Assembly (NCBI GenBank): GCA_944386775.1
Contig: CALXCJ010000013.1
Span: 1 to 33,878 of the forward strand
Direction: 5' to 3'
DNA from: an uncultured Clostridia bacterium
Lineage (GTDB): Bacteria; Bacillota; Clostridia; TANB77; CAG-508
Length of the DNA: 33,878 nucleotides
In this document: positions 7,847-15,449 of the stretch, piece after piece
Layout of the letters: each line of letters opens with the position of its first letter
Position numbering within the stretch: position 1 is the stretch's first letter
The notes under the pieces: generated by a model
The model's input: the letters and a program-made list of their open reading frames with translations, nothing else
Databases searched by the model: none
Told to the model about the DNA's origin: nothing
Translations under genes and position numbers: made by a program

Positions 7847-8109
7847 TATTTTACCTCCAATAATTTTGATTGATATCTATGTTTATTATTTTGCTTCTAA
7901 TAACTTTAATTGCTATCTATGTTTAATTTTATTTCTAATAATTTTAATTACTATCTATGTTTATTATTTTATCTCCAATAATTTTGATTGATATCTATGT
8001 TTATTATTTTATCTCCAATAATTTTGATTGATATCTATGTTTATTATTTTGCCTCTGATAACTTTAATTTCTATCTATGTTTATTATTCTATCTCTAACA
8101 ATTTTAAGA
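7835..8109. repeat. Seven 40-bp repeats derived from the pyrI start region
   Basis: Seven copies of a 38-40 base unit run from the first codons of pyrI to inside the last codons of pyrB. On the minus strand each unit reads approximately AAAATTATTGGAGATAAAAT then AATAAACATAGATA. The pyrI-proximal copy has GGAGG and ATGAACATAGATA, i.e. the real ribosome site and start. The other copies have ATA for ATG and mostly weakened GGAG. The pyrB stop codon lies in the most distal copy. Confidence 0.92.
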
Positions 8110-8998
8110 TTAGTGCCATTCTTATATATTTTCCGTATTTTGCTTGTTTGAAATATGCTGCTCTTTTGTCTTCATCTACGTCTACTGCTATTTCGTTTAC
8201 TCTTGGTAGTGGGTGCATGATGCATAGGTCTTCTTTTGCTTTTTTTAGTTTTTCTTTGTTTAGTATATAGTAGTCTTTTAGTCTTATGTAGTCATCTTCG
8301 TTGAAAAATCTTTCTTTTTGAACTCTTGTCATATATAGTATGTCTAGGTCTCCTAGGTATTCTTCTATGTCTTTTGTTTCTATGTATGAGATGTTATTTT
8401 TTTCTAGTATATTTGTTTTTATGTAGTCTGGAATTTTTAATTCCTTTGGTGAAATTAAATAGAATTTGATATTTTTGTATCTTGACATGGCTGTGATTAG
8501 TGAATGAACTGTTCTTCCGAATTTTAAATCTCCACAGATTCCTATATTTAAATTTGATAACCTGCACTTTTCCATTTGAATTGTGATTAAATCTGTTAAT
8601 GTTTGTGTTGGGTGGTTGTGTCCTCCATCTCCTGCGTTTATTATTGGTACGTCTGATTTCATTGAGGCAACTAGGGCTGATCCTTCTTTTGGGTGTCTTA
8701 TTACTATTATGTCTGCATATCCTCCTATTACTTTTACTGTGTCACTTATGCTTTCTCCTTTTGCTGCTGAGCTTGTTTGAGCTGATGAGAATCCTAGTAC
8801 ATTTCCTCCTAGTTCTAGCATTGCTGCTTCAAAACTTAGTCTTGTTCTTGTGCTTGGTTCGTAAAATAGTGTTGCAAGTTTTTTTCCTTTGCATTTTTCA
8901 CTGTATTTTTCTTTGTTTTTTATTATGTCTTCTGCAACTTTTATTAGGTCTTCTATTTCTTGTGTTGATAAGTCTTTGATATCGATTAGATGCTTCAT
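8084..8998 (-). CDS. pyrB: Aspartate carbamoyltransferase catalytic chain
   Basis: Condenses carbamoyl phosphate with aspartate, the committed step of pyrimidine synthesis. Length 304 residues is typical. The carbamoyl phosphate-binding motif EPSTRTR is at 47-53; HNHPTQTL and the aspartate-domain MHPLPR are intact, and SSAAKGES supplies the loop serine/lysine. AAGGAGG lies upstream of the ATG, and a sigma-A-like promoter lies only about 20 bases before the ribosome site, making this the first gene of the operon. Its last codons fall within the tandem array described separately, so the C-terminal LKLLEIE may have been shaped by the repeat. Confidence 0.97.
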   Translation of the reverse strand: MKHLIDIKDLSTQEIEDLIKVAEDIIKNKEKYSEKCKGKKLATLFYEPSTRTRLSFEAAMLELGGNVLGFSSAQTSSAAKGESISDTVKVIGGYADIIVIRHPKEGSALVASMKSDVPIINAGDGGHNHPTQTLTDLITIQMEKCRLSNLNIGICGDLKFGRTVHSLITAMSRYKNIKFYLISPKELKIPDYIKTNILEKNNISYIETKDIEEYLGDLDILYMTRVQKERFFNEDDYIRLKDYYILNKEKLKKAKEDLCIMHPLPRVNEIAVDVDEDKRAAYFKQAKYGKYIRMALILKLLEIE

Positions 8999-9022
8999 TT
9001 TTTTGCCTCCTTGTTTTTGTTT

Positions 9023-9051
9023 ATGATATATAAATTTTGGGTAAAAGTCAA
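9023..9051 (-). promoter_or_regulatory. Promoter of the pyr operon
   Basis: Minus strand TTGACT (9046-9051), 17-base spacer, TATCAT (9023-9028). Transcription would begin near 9016, leaving a leader of roughly 18 bases before the pyrB ATG, too short for a PyrR-type attenuator or riboswitch. The spacer shares CAAAATTTATA with the promoter of the pyrE-like gene. Confidence 0.7.
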
Positions 9052-9118
9052 TATGAGAAATATAAAAGTTTTTCCATTTTTTTATGTCATTTTACCATTT
9101 ATGGTTATAACAACTTTT

Positions 9119-9354
9119 GGACGATTTATTTTGGCTTTAAATTTTAATAGTTTAAATTTTTAACTTATTAAATTATCTGGGCAGGTTATTTTGACTTTAA
9201 ATTTTATAGTTTAAATTTTTAACTTATTAAATTATCTGGGCGGTTTATTTTGGCTTTAAATTTTATAGTTTAAAGTTTTAACTTATTAAATTATCTGGGC
9301 AGTTTATTTAGACTCTAAATTTTAACAACTTAAATTTTCAACCTATTAAATTAT
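9119..9354. repeat. Four 59-60-bp tandem repeats upstream of the pyr promoter
   Basis: Four copies of a 59-60 base unit containing GCTTTAAATTTTATAGTTTA and ACTTATTAAATTATCTGGGC. Each copy has a small TTTAAA dyad. The array fills the gap between the pyr promoter region and the terminator at 9362. Copies two and three are nearly identical; the last is most diverged. No gene is seen in 9052-9397. Confidence 0.92.
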
Positions 9355-9361
9355 TTTACGA

Positions 9362-9391
9362 AAAGCCCTAGTACGTTTACTAGAGCTTTTT
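9362..9391 (-). terminator. Terminator of the glycosyltransferase gene
   Basis: Arms AAAGCCCTAGTA and TACTAGAGCTTT pair with one mismatch around a short CGTT loop, immediately past the stop of the minus-strand glycosyltransferase (9398). A T run follows on both strands, so it may also act on the plus strand. Confidence 0.75.
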
Positions 9392-9397
9392 ATCAAT

Positions 9398-10672
9398 TTA
9401 CCATTTTTTCTTAGAATTTATTAATTCAGAAATATATCCTATCAAGCAATAAGGAGCAAGCATAAATGCATATAATAAAACGTAAACTATAAAAGCTAAT
9501 ATACTCCTTTTTTCTAATTTACAGTCAATCTCTTTTAACATATTTTTTCTTTTAATTTCAATAACTAAGCAAAGTAACATTCCAAGAATTATGACTAATA
9601 TAGTTAGTAACCCTATTAGTAGTTGGTTTCCAAATGCTAAAAAAACAAGTCCAAGTGGTATAAAAATAAGAAGTGCAAGGTCTATAAAAGGGAAAAATAT
9701 ATTTAAGCACATAAGGAATTTTGATTTTAGATTAAGTTTTTTAGATTTTAGTATTTTTATTCTTTTAAAGGCTTCTATCATCCCTCTAGCCCATCTTTTT
9801 CTTTGACGTCCTAAAGTTTTAAATTTTTCTGGAACTTCTGTAAATGCAATTGCATTTTTTGCAAAATTCGTTTCATATCCTTTGCTTAGGAAATCCCAAG
9901 TTAAAACAATATCTTCTCCTACGCAGTTTTGCCATCCTCCTGATTGCTTTAAAATTTCAGTTTTGTAGCAACTGAATGCACCTTGTGCAACTAAAGTAGA
10001 ATTGTATTTACCTTGATATAATTTTACACCAAATATTCCTAAAGTATAGTCCCATTCTTGTAATTTTGTAATAAAACTCTTTTTAGCATTTTTGGCAAAT
10101 AGGCACCCAGCTACAGCTGCTGTTTTTTTGTTTGAATTAAGCAATTTATTCATAATATTTCTAACTGCTAGTGGATGAAGAATTGTATCACTATCTACAG
10201 TTATTACATAGTCTGTTTTTACAAGCTCTAAACCCTTATTTAAGGCTTGTGCTTTTCCTTTATGCTCCGATTCTATTAGTGTTATCTCTGGCCCTAGCTC
10301 CATAGATTTTAAAAGTTCTAAAGAACCATCAGTTGAACCATCATCTATTATATTAATATAGATATTTCCACAATATTTTTGCTTCTTAATGGATTCTATT
10401 GATTCTTTGATAGATTTTTTCGCATTGTACATTGGTATTAAAATTGTAACATCTTCTTCTTTTTTCTTATTTGGCTTCTTTTCTTTTTTATTCCATAGTA
10501 GGCTAATTAGCATGAATACAAATATGAAACCTGGTATTAATGCTATAAAAAGTACAAGATATATTGATAGAAAATATCCTAAATAACATGCTATATCATT
10601 TATCCAGTTAATATTTATAAAAATTGCACAGATCAAGTATATAAATGAAATCATAGTTGATATTAAAAACAT
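9398..10672 (-). CDS. Membrane family 2 glycosyltransferase (poly-GlcNAc synthase-like)
   Basis: A processive-type GT2 enzyme that would polymerise a sugar nucleotide at the membrane and export the chain. Two N-terminal membrane helices (about residues 1-60) precede the catalytic domain, with TILIPMYNA, DDGSTDG (110-116), DSD (160-162), GEDIVLTW (252-259) and the product-binding QRKRWARG (290-297). Three or so hydrophobic helices close the protein. This order matches PgaC/IcaA and hyaluronan/cellulose synthase relatives. The divergent neighbour encodes a polysaccharide deacetylase, which suggests a partly deacetylated amino-sugar polymer, but the substrate is inferred. A GTG at 10681 touches the GGGGG ribosome site; the ATG at 10672 has an 8-base spacing and is chosen (424 residues). 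Confidence 0.87.
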   Translation of the reverse strand: MFLISTMISFIYLICAIFININWINDIACYLGYFLSIYLVLFIALIPGFIFVFMLISLLWNKKEKKPNKKKEEDVTILIPMYNAKKSIKESIESIKKQKYCGNIYINIIDDGSTDGSLELLKSMELGPEITLIESEHKGKAQALNKGLELVKTDYVITVDSDTILHPLAVRNIMNKLLNSNKKTAAVAGCLFAKNAKKSFITKLQEWDYTLGIFGVKLYQGKYNSTLVAQGAFSCYKTEILKQSGGWQNCVGEDIVLTWDFLSKGYETNFAKNAIAFTEVPEKFKTLGRQRKRWARGMIEAFKRIKILKSKKLNLKSKFLMCLNIFFPFIDLALLIFIPLGLVFLAFGNQLLIGLLTILVIILGMLLCLVIEIKRKNMLKEIDCKLEKRSILAFIVYVLLYAFMLAPYCLIGYISELINSKKKW

Positions 10673-10689
10673 GAATTTCACCCCCTATA

Positions 10690-10890
10690 CTATCTTATGA
10701 AAGATGTAGAAAAATGACATTAAATGTCGAAACCTAATCTGATGAAAAATGAAGAAAAGTAATATTATATTTGAAAACCTTATTTAATTAAAGATGAAAC
10801 AAAATGATATTAGATTTGGAAATCTTATCTAAATTAAAAATAAGTGAAAATGATATTAAATGTATAAACCTGTCAAAAATAATAGGAATG
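10690..10890. repeat. Degenerate ~45-bp tandem repeat between divergent exopolysaccharide genes
   Basis: Four clear and one partial copies of a unit with the consensus GATGAAAAATGAAGAAAAATG, then ATATTAAATGTGAAAACC. The copies are more diverged from one another than in the other arrays. The array occupies the whole divergent promoter space between the glycosyltransferase and the deacetylase. Confidence 0.75.
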
Positions 10891-10917
10891 AATATTATAT
10901 ATAAGGGGTGATTTAAT

Positions 10918-11712
10918 TTGAAAAAGAAATTTTTGATTATTATATTAGTTGTAGTTCTAATAATTGGAGCTGTTTTAGTATTTTTATCTAGAACTAAAAA
11001 TGGCGAAATTGCTAATATAAAAATTCCAATATTACTTTATCATGATTTTGTCTTAACAGTTCCTGAGAGTGACCCTGATAATTTTAACTATATTAATACT
11101 CCTCAAAGCTATGAGGAAAATATAAATTTTTTATTATCTAATGGATATACTTTTATTTCTTTTGAAGAACTAAATGATGCAAATAATGGAAAAATATCTT
11201 TTCCAGAAAAACCTATATTAGTTACTTTTGATGATGGATATTATAGTAATTATGAATATATTTTTCCTATCTTGAAAAAATATAATATAAAGGCATCTAT
11301 TTTTGTAGTTACTGATAAAATAGGAAAAGAAATTGATGGAAAAAAATATTTAACATGGGAACAATGTGCAGAAATGCAAAATAGTGGTCTTGTGGAAATT
11401 TATAGTCATAGTAAAAGACATTTATTTTATGATAAATTTCCTGTTAGAATGGTTTTGGACGATGTAAAAGAATCTTATAAAATTATAGAAGAAAAATTGG
11501 GAAATAAGAATTTAAAAGTGTTTGCTTACCCTTATGGGGCTTATACTAAGGAAACTGTTTGGAGTTTAAAATTAAATGGAATAGATATGCAAGTGTATGA
11601 TTTGGGGATGAATTATTCTAATGATTTTAATGATGATTATATAAAGAGATTTAATATTCCTTGTGAGATGACAGGTACTGAGATTTTGGAGATTATAAAT
11701 ATTACAAATTAG
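10918..11712 (+). CDS. Membrane-anchored polysaccharide deacetylase (CE4)
   Basis: A carbohydrate esterase family 4 enzyme acting outside the cell. Residues 5-23 form a signal anchor (FLIIILVVVLIIGAVLVFL), followed by IPILLYHDF typical of IcaB/PgaB-type deacetylases. The metal and catalytic motifs are TFDDG (103-107, Asp105/Asp106), SHSKRH with His164 and His168, and AYPYGAY. Length 264 is normal for a single-domain enzyme. The start is TTG at 10918 with AAGGGGTG seven bases upstream, since no ATG or GTG fits. Divergently placed next to a GT2 synthase, it probably removes acetyl groups from that polymer. A strong terminator follows at 11751. Peptidoglycan deacetylation is the main alternative role. 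Confidence 0.88.
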   Translation: MKKKFLIIILVVVLIIGAVLVFLSRTKNGEIANIKIPILLYHDFVLTVPESDPDNFNYINTPQSYEENINFLLSNGYTFISFEELNDANNGKISFPEKPILVTFDDGYYSNYEYIFPILKKYNIKASIFVVTDKIGKEIDGKKYLTWEQCAEMQNSGLVEIYSHSKRHLFYDKFPVRMVLDDVKESYKIIEEKLGNKNLKVFAYPYGAYTKETVWSLKLNGIDMQVYDLGMNYSNDFNDDYIKRFNIPCEMTGTEILEIINITN

Positions 11713-11750
11713 TAATTATATTTTTAAAAATTTTATTGTGTCTAATTTGA

Positions 11751-11785
11751 AAATCGTCGTATAGAAAATAATACGACGGTTTTTA
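11751..11785 (+). terminator. Rho-independent terminator of the deacetylase gene
   Basis: CGTCGTAT (11755-11762) pairs with ATACGACG (11771-11778) around an 8-base loop; A run before and GTTTTT after. The remaining bases to 11919 hold only a loose dyad and no gene. Confidence 0.92.
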
Positions 11786-11919
11786 CTTTTTCAATATGCA
11801 AAATTCCATTCCTCTCCAAAGCACACATAGTTATGGAAATATTTCTCTAAAAACTAATTTTTTATGAAATTCTATAACTACTTATTTTAATTATTTTTAA
11901 TATCTTTTCAGTAAAACAA

Positions 11920-11948
11920 TTGACATTTAAGTATAAATATTATATAAT
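11920..11948 (+). promoter_or_regulatory. Consensus promoter of the PemK-like gene
   Basis: TTGACA (11920-11925), 17-base spacer, TATAAT (11943-11948): a perfect match to the sigma-A consensus, about 45 bases before the start codon. Such a strong promoter for a PemK/MazF-like gene is notable. Confidence 0.85.
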
Positions 11949-11992
11949 CAAACAAATGTTTTTCATGATATATGATTTAAGGAGTGATATTT

Positions 11993-12703
11993 TTGGAAAA
12001 AAAAGAAATCATAGAAAATAAAACTGAATATATAAATACTGTTGCTCATAAGCAATTAGCTCTAAACCGATTAGATTCATTGTTAACTTATCACATAGCA
12101 AATAATAATCTAAAAAAAGCTAATTTATTATCTTATTGGTTCGAAGATTTTGCTAAATATATTTTAGCAGAAGAGAATTTTAATCCTAAACTTTTGAAAA
12201 AATATAAGCGTGGAAGTATAATAAAAGCTAATTTAGGATTTAATATTGGAAACGAGGAGGGTGGGCTACATTACTGTATTGTCTTAGATAAGAGTAATGC
12301 TCTATCATCAGGAACTCTAACTGTAATTCCATTAACTTCTATAAAAGAAAATAAAAAGTACAATAGTTCGACACTTAATTTAGGAAATGAAATATATATA
12401 AATCTTAAGAAAATATGTGATAATATGTCTAAAAAATTATCTGAAGAATATGAAGATATATGGAAATTACCTGCTGAAAAAGTAGAACAATTTAATATCG
12501 ATTTTAAATATATAAAAAAAGTAGAAAAGGAAATTTCAAAGATGAAAAAGGGGAGTATTGCTTTGGTATCTCAAATCACAACGATTAGTAAACAAAGGAT
12601 ATATGACCCAAAAACTTCTTCTGATATTCTTGCTAATTTAAGAGTTTCAAACAATACATTGGACTTAATTGATTTAAAAATTAAGGAACTTTTTATAAAA
12701 TAA
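11993..12703 (+). CDS. Large PemK/MazF-family protein, no protein antitoxin adjacent
   Basis: The central strand-rich core is PemK/MazF-like: RGSIIKANLGFNIGNEEGG (73-91), CIVLDKSNALSSGTLTVIPLTS (to 116), and near the C-terminus GSIALVSQITTISKQRI, the family's closing beta strand. MazF toxins are ribosome-independent mRNA endonucleases. Two points are atypical. The protein is 236 residues, about twice a MazF, with a helical N-terminal extension (1-70) and a helical insertion of about 55 residues inside the core. The usual Arg-Pro after the GG is replaced by LHY (His93), so catalysis may be altered. GTG at 11984 overlaps the AAGGAG site; TTG at 11993 has 8-base spacing and is preferred. It is monocistronic and followed at once by the promoter of a putative small RNA. 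Confidence 0.75.
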   Translation: MEKKEIIENKTEYINTVAHKQLALNRLDSLLTYHIANNNLKKANLLSYWFEDFAKYILAEENFNPKLLKKYKRGSIIKANLGFNIGNEEGGLHYCIVLDKSNALSSGTLTVIPLTSIKENKKYNSSTLNLGNEIYINLKKICDNMSKKLSEEYEDIWKLPAEKVEQFNIDFKYIKKVEKEISKMKKGSIALVSQITTISKQRIYDPKTSSDILANLRVSNNTLDLIDLKIKELFIK

Positions 12704-12715
12704 TTTGTATAACAT

Positions 12716-12745
12716 TTGACAAATGTGCATATTATATATTATAAT
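12716..12745 (+). promoter_or_regulatory. Promoter of the putative small RNA
   Basis: TTGACA (12716-12721), 18-base spacer, TATAAT (12740-12745). Both hexamers match consensus. It begins 13 bases after the PemK-like stop codon, with no gene on this strand downstream for 1.5 kb. Confidence 0.8.
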
Positions 12746-12751
12746 AAAGTT

Positions 12752-12839
12752 ATAACTCAGCAGTGCAATATCTTTGATATTAGTACCTGCAGAATAGAAG
12801 ACTTTATGAGTGGTTCGTTGCAACCACTCTTATTTTTTA
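12752..12839 (+). ncRNA. Putative structured small RNA, about 88 nt
   Basis: Between a consensus promoter and a strong terminator lies a short non-coding stretch with two hairpins. Hairpin 1 spans 12760-12790: GCAG, then TGC, then AATATC pairing back with GATATT, GTA and CTGC around a TTT loop, with small bulges. Hairpin 2 is the terminator at 12808-12829. The linker AGAATAGAAGACTTTAT is unpaired and purine-rich. No start codon with a ribosome site is present. I do not recognise an Rfam family. Its position directly behind a PemK-like gene with no protein antitoxin is suggestive only. The sequence from 12841 to 12960 contains further small dyads but no gene. Confidence 0.62.
12808..12839 (+). 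terminator. Terminator of the small RNA
   Basis: GAGTGGTT and AACCACTC form a perfect 8-bp stem with a 6-base loop, followed by TTATTTTTTAT. Confidence 0.9.
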
Positions 12840-12966
12840 TATCCAATTTCAATTTATATTCTATATTTGTGAAGAAAAGTACAAGCCAATTATGACTTGC
12901 ACTATCCTAAAAACAGTTATATAGCAAATATTGCTTATAACCCGAACTTTTTTACTTTCCTATAGC

Positions 12967-13024
12967 AAAAAAATAGACCAGAAAGTATTTGCTATTACCA
13001 GCATAATATTTACTAGTCTATTTT
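12967..13024 (-). terminator. Terminator of the WalR-like gene
   Basis: GTCTATTTT (13016-13024) and AAAATAGAC (12970-12978) close an extended imperfect hairpin with inner TGCT/AGCA pairing. On the minus strand it is followed by a run of T. It begins 30 bases beyond the walR stop, so no kinase gene is co-transcribed. Confidence 0.7.
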
Positions 13025-13055
13025 ATAAAAACACTATATTTATTGATCTATTAAT

Positions 13056-13805
13056 CTATTTTGTATCACCTTGTACATAATACCCTACTCCTCTTTTGGT
13101 TATTAAAATTTTAGGTGCAGAAGTATCTTTTTCTATTTTTTCTCTGATTCTTCTTACTGTTACATCTACTGTTCTGATATCTCCATAATATTCATATCCC
13201 CATACTTTTTCAAGTAGTACTTCTCTTGTTACTACTTGACCTGGTTGCATACTTAAGAATTTTAGTACTTCAAACTCCCTTAGTGTTAGTTCTATTATTT
13301 CTCCTCTTACTTTCACTTCAAATTTATCTAAGTCTAACTCTAGGTCTCCTACTTTTATTTTGTTTTCTTTTTTTGTTTCTGGAGTTTTCTTTTCTTGAAT
13401 TAATTGTGGGTTTTGTACCACTTCTACTTTTCTTAGGTTTGCTTTTACTCTTGCAACTAGTTCTCTTACACTAAATGGTTTTGTTATATAGTCATCTGCA
13501 CCTAGTTCTAGCCCTAATATTTTGTCTATTTCATTGTCTTTTGCTGTTAACATGATTATTGGTATATTTAATGAATTTTTTACTCTTTTGCATACAGATA
13601 AACCGTCTAGTCTTGGTAGCATTATGTCTAGTAGCATTAGGTCTGGTTTTTCTTCTAATGCCATGTTTACGGCTGTAATGCCATCATTTGCTTCTATTAT
13701 TCTATATCCTTCTTTTTTTAAATTATAATATAAAACATCTATTATTGGCTGTTCGTCGTCTACTATAAGTATTGTTTTTGTATCTTTTTCTATATTATTT
13801 TCCAC
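13056..13805 (-). CDS. walR: WalR/YycF-like OmpR-family response regulator
   Basis: A two-domain regulator: receiver domain with VDDEQ (Asp16, Asp17), phospho-acceptor Asp60 in LLDIMLPRLDG, TAKD and Lys109 in ITKPFS; then a charged linker of about 35 residues and a winged-helix DNA-binding domain. The recognition region VWGYEYYGDIRTVDVTVRR and the end ITKRGVGYYV are those of WalR/YycF, which controls cell-wall hydrolases in Gram-positive bacteria. The usual walK kinase gene does not follow; a terminator does. Start: ATG at 13814 directly abuts the AAAGGCGG site, whereas GTG at 13805 lies 9 bases from it, giving MENNIEKDTKTILIVDDE (249 residues). PhoP-type regulators are the main alternative assignment. 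Confidence 0.85.
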   Translation of the reverse strand: MENNIEKDTKTILIVDDEQPIIDVLYYNLKKEGYRIIEANDGITAVNMALEEKPDLMLLDIMLPRLDGLSVCKRVKNSLNIPIIMLTAKDNEIDKILGLELGADDYITKPFSVRELVARVKANLRKVEVVQNPQLIQEKKTPETKKENKIKVGDLELDLDKFEVKVRGEIIELTLREFEVLKFLSMQPGQVVTREVLLEKVWGYEYYGDIRTVDVTVRRIREKIEKDTSAPKILITKRGVGYYVQGDTK

Positions 13806-13839
13806 GAAATACATCCGCCTTTCTTTAGATTTTGTTTTA

Positions 13840-13868
13840 TTTATATCACATTTTTTTTTAATATACAA
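13840..13868 (-). promoter_or_regulatory. Probable promoter of walR
   Basis: Minus strand TTGTAT (13863-13868), 17-base spacer, TATAAA (13840-13845), ending 18 bases before the ribosome site. The remaining bases to 14140 are AT-rich and show no gene. Confidence 0.5.
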
Positions 13869-14140
13869 GGGGGATTTTTAATTTTTCTTTAATATTCTGT
13901 GGATTATTTGTTTTAATTTTTTTATATTTTTGTGAATAACTTTTCTTTATTTTTGAATAGTTACTAATATGTGAATAATATAACTATATTTGTAACATCT
14001 ACATTACTAGGAGTTAAAAATATATTTGACGTTTAAAAAATCAAAAATAAAATAGAAGAAAACAATTGCCTAAATTTATACATATTTTATTAAGATTTAG
14101 GTAATATAATTAGAGATTATATTATTTGGCAAGGGAAAAA

Positions 14141-14184
14141 TGTACTAAACAAAATTCAAATAAAATCTAATTTTGTTTAGTACA
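14141..14184. promoter_or_regulatory. Perfect 16-bp inverted repeat upstream of the ATPase promoter
   Basis: TGTACTAAACAAAATT (14141-14156) and its exact complement (14169-14184) enclose 12 bases. The right arm ends 14 bases before the -35 box at 14198, and part of the arm (AACAAAATT) recurs at 14188-14196. It could be a regulator site, a small transposon remnant or a terminator lacking a T run. Confidence 0.65.
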
Positions 14185-14197
14185 GTGAACAAAATTG

Positions 14198-14226
14198 TTG
14201 ACAAGATTTTAAAATAATGCTATACT
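14198..14226 (+). promoter_or_regulatory. Promoter of the AAA/DUF4143 ATPase gene
   Basis: TTGACA (14198-14203), 17-base spacer, TATACT (14221-14226), followed by a leader of about 17 bases with GAGGGA before the ATG. Confidence 0.8.
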
Positions 14227-14249
14227 AAAAAAAGAAAAGAGGGATATCT

Positions 14250-15449
14250 ATGATTATTCGTGAAATATATTTATCTAAAATACGACCATTTTATGATCAA
14301 GATTTAATTAAAGTTATAATGGGAATTAGAAGATGTGGAAAATCAGTTTTGTTATTGCAAATAATAGATGAACTAAAAGAAAAAGGAATTGAAGAAAAAC
14401 AAATTATATATATAAATTTTGAAAATGAAGATTATAGTTTTATAAAAAATGATATAGATTTACACAACTACATTAAAGCTAAAATAACCAATAAAGAAAA
14501 ATATTATTTATTTTTTGATGAAATTCAAAATGTAAAAGATTGGGAAAAGGCAATAAATTCTTTTAAAGCCTCTAAAAATGTATCTATTTTTATCACAGGT
14601 TCTAATAGTGATTTATTATCTGGAGAATTAGCTACACATCTGGCAGGAAGATATGTAAGCTTTAAAATATATCCACTTACTTTTAGTGAAGTATGTGAAC
14701 TAAAGAATATAAAAGAAAAAGAAGATATTGAAGAAGCTTTTGATGATTATATAACTTGGGGAGGTATGCCACAAAGATTTATGTTGACAGACGAAATGCA
14801 AACTAAAACATATCTGTCTGATGTATATGATTCTATTGTAGTAAAAGATATTATTACAAGATTTGGAATAAAAGATTTAGATTTATTTAATAGAATAGTT
14901 GAATATATTGTTACAACACCTTCGCAAAATTTTTCTGCTGAAAGTTTATCAAATTATTTTGCAAATAAAGATAACAGAGAAGTGTCTAAAGTAACATTGT
15001 ACAATTATTTAGAATATATGTCTAAAGCTATGTTAATCAATAAAGCAGATAGATATGATATAAGAGGTAAAAGAATACTAAACGGAAAGTATAAATATTA
15101 TTTGACAGATTTAGGATTGGGGCAAGTAAAAAACATAGGCAAAAGACAACAATTAGGTGCATATTTAGAAAATATTGTTTACAATGAGTTAATATCTCGT
15201 GGATATGATGTAAAAATAGGAAATTTAGAAAAAGCAGAAATAGATTTTATAGCAACAAGATTTAAAGAAAAAATATATATTCAAGTCGCTTATATTTTAG
15301 CAGATGACACTGTTATTGATAGAGAATTTGGAGCATATAAAGGTATTGAAGATAATTATCCTAAATATGTTTTAACGATGGATAAACATGATTTTTCTCA
15401 AGAAGGAATTATTCATAAAAATGTAATTAATTGGCTATTAGAAAAATAA
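14250..15449 (+). CDS. AAA-family ATPase with C-terminal DUF4143 domain
   Basis: A 399-residue member of the AAA_14/DUF4143 family, abundant in anaerobes and often mobile; biochemical role unsettled. Walker A is GIRRCGKS (25-32), Walker B is LFFDE (87-91), sensor region ITGSNS (115-120) followed by LLSGE and LAGR. The C-terminal half contains the DUF4143 features TLYNYLEYM, KYYLTDLGL and AEIDFIATRF with IYIQVAY, which resembles a PD-(D/E)xK nuclease core (Glu330/Asp332 and Gln345). GAGGGA precedes the ATG. It stands alone: walR is divergent and the pyrE-like gene converges. The region 15450-15659 behind it has only an 18-codon frame and small dyads. Position behind its own dyad and promoter fits an independently acquired gene. 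Confidence 0.88.
   Translation: MIIREIYLSKIRPFYDQDLIKVIMGIRRCGKSVLLLQIIDELKEKGIEEKQIIYINFENEDYSFIKNDIDLHNYIKAKITNKEKYYLFFDEIQNVKDWEKAINSFKASKNVSIFITGSNSDLLSGELATHLAGRYVSFKIYPLTFSEVCELKNIKEKEDIEEAFDDYITWGGMPQRFMLTDEMQTKTYLSDVYDSIVVKDIITRFGIKDLDLFNRIVEYIVTTPSQNFSAESLSNYFANKDNREVSKVTLYNYLEYMSKAMLINKADRYDIRGKRILNGKYKYYLTDLGLGQVKNIGKRQQLGAYLENIVYNELISRGYDVKIGNLEKAEIDFIATRFKEKIYIQVAYILADDTVIDREFGAYKGIEDNYPKYVLTMDKHDFSQEGIIHKNVINWLLEK

Noticed and set aside
7835..8109. Possible CRISPR array
   Set aside because: The 40-bp units are contiguous and similar over their whole length; there are no unique spacers and no cas genes. The same holds for the arrays at 9119, 10690 and 29311.
8999..9051. PyrR-type attenuator or riboswitch before pyrB
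   Set aside because: The promoter lies so close that the leader is about 18 bases; there is no room for an anti-terminator or aptamer.
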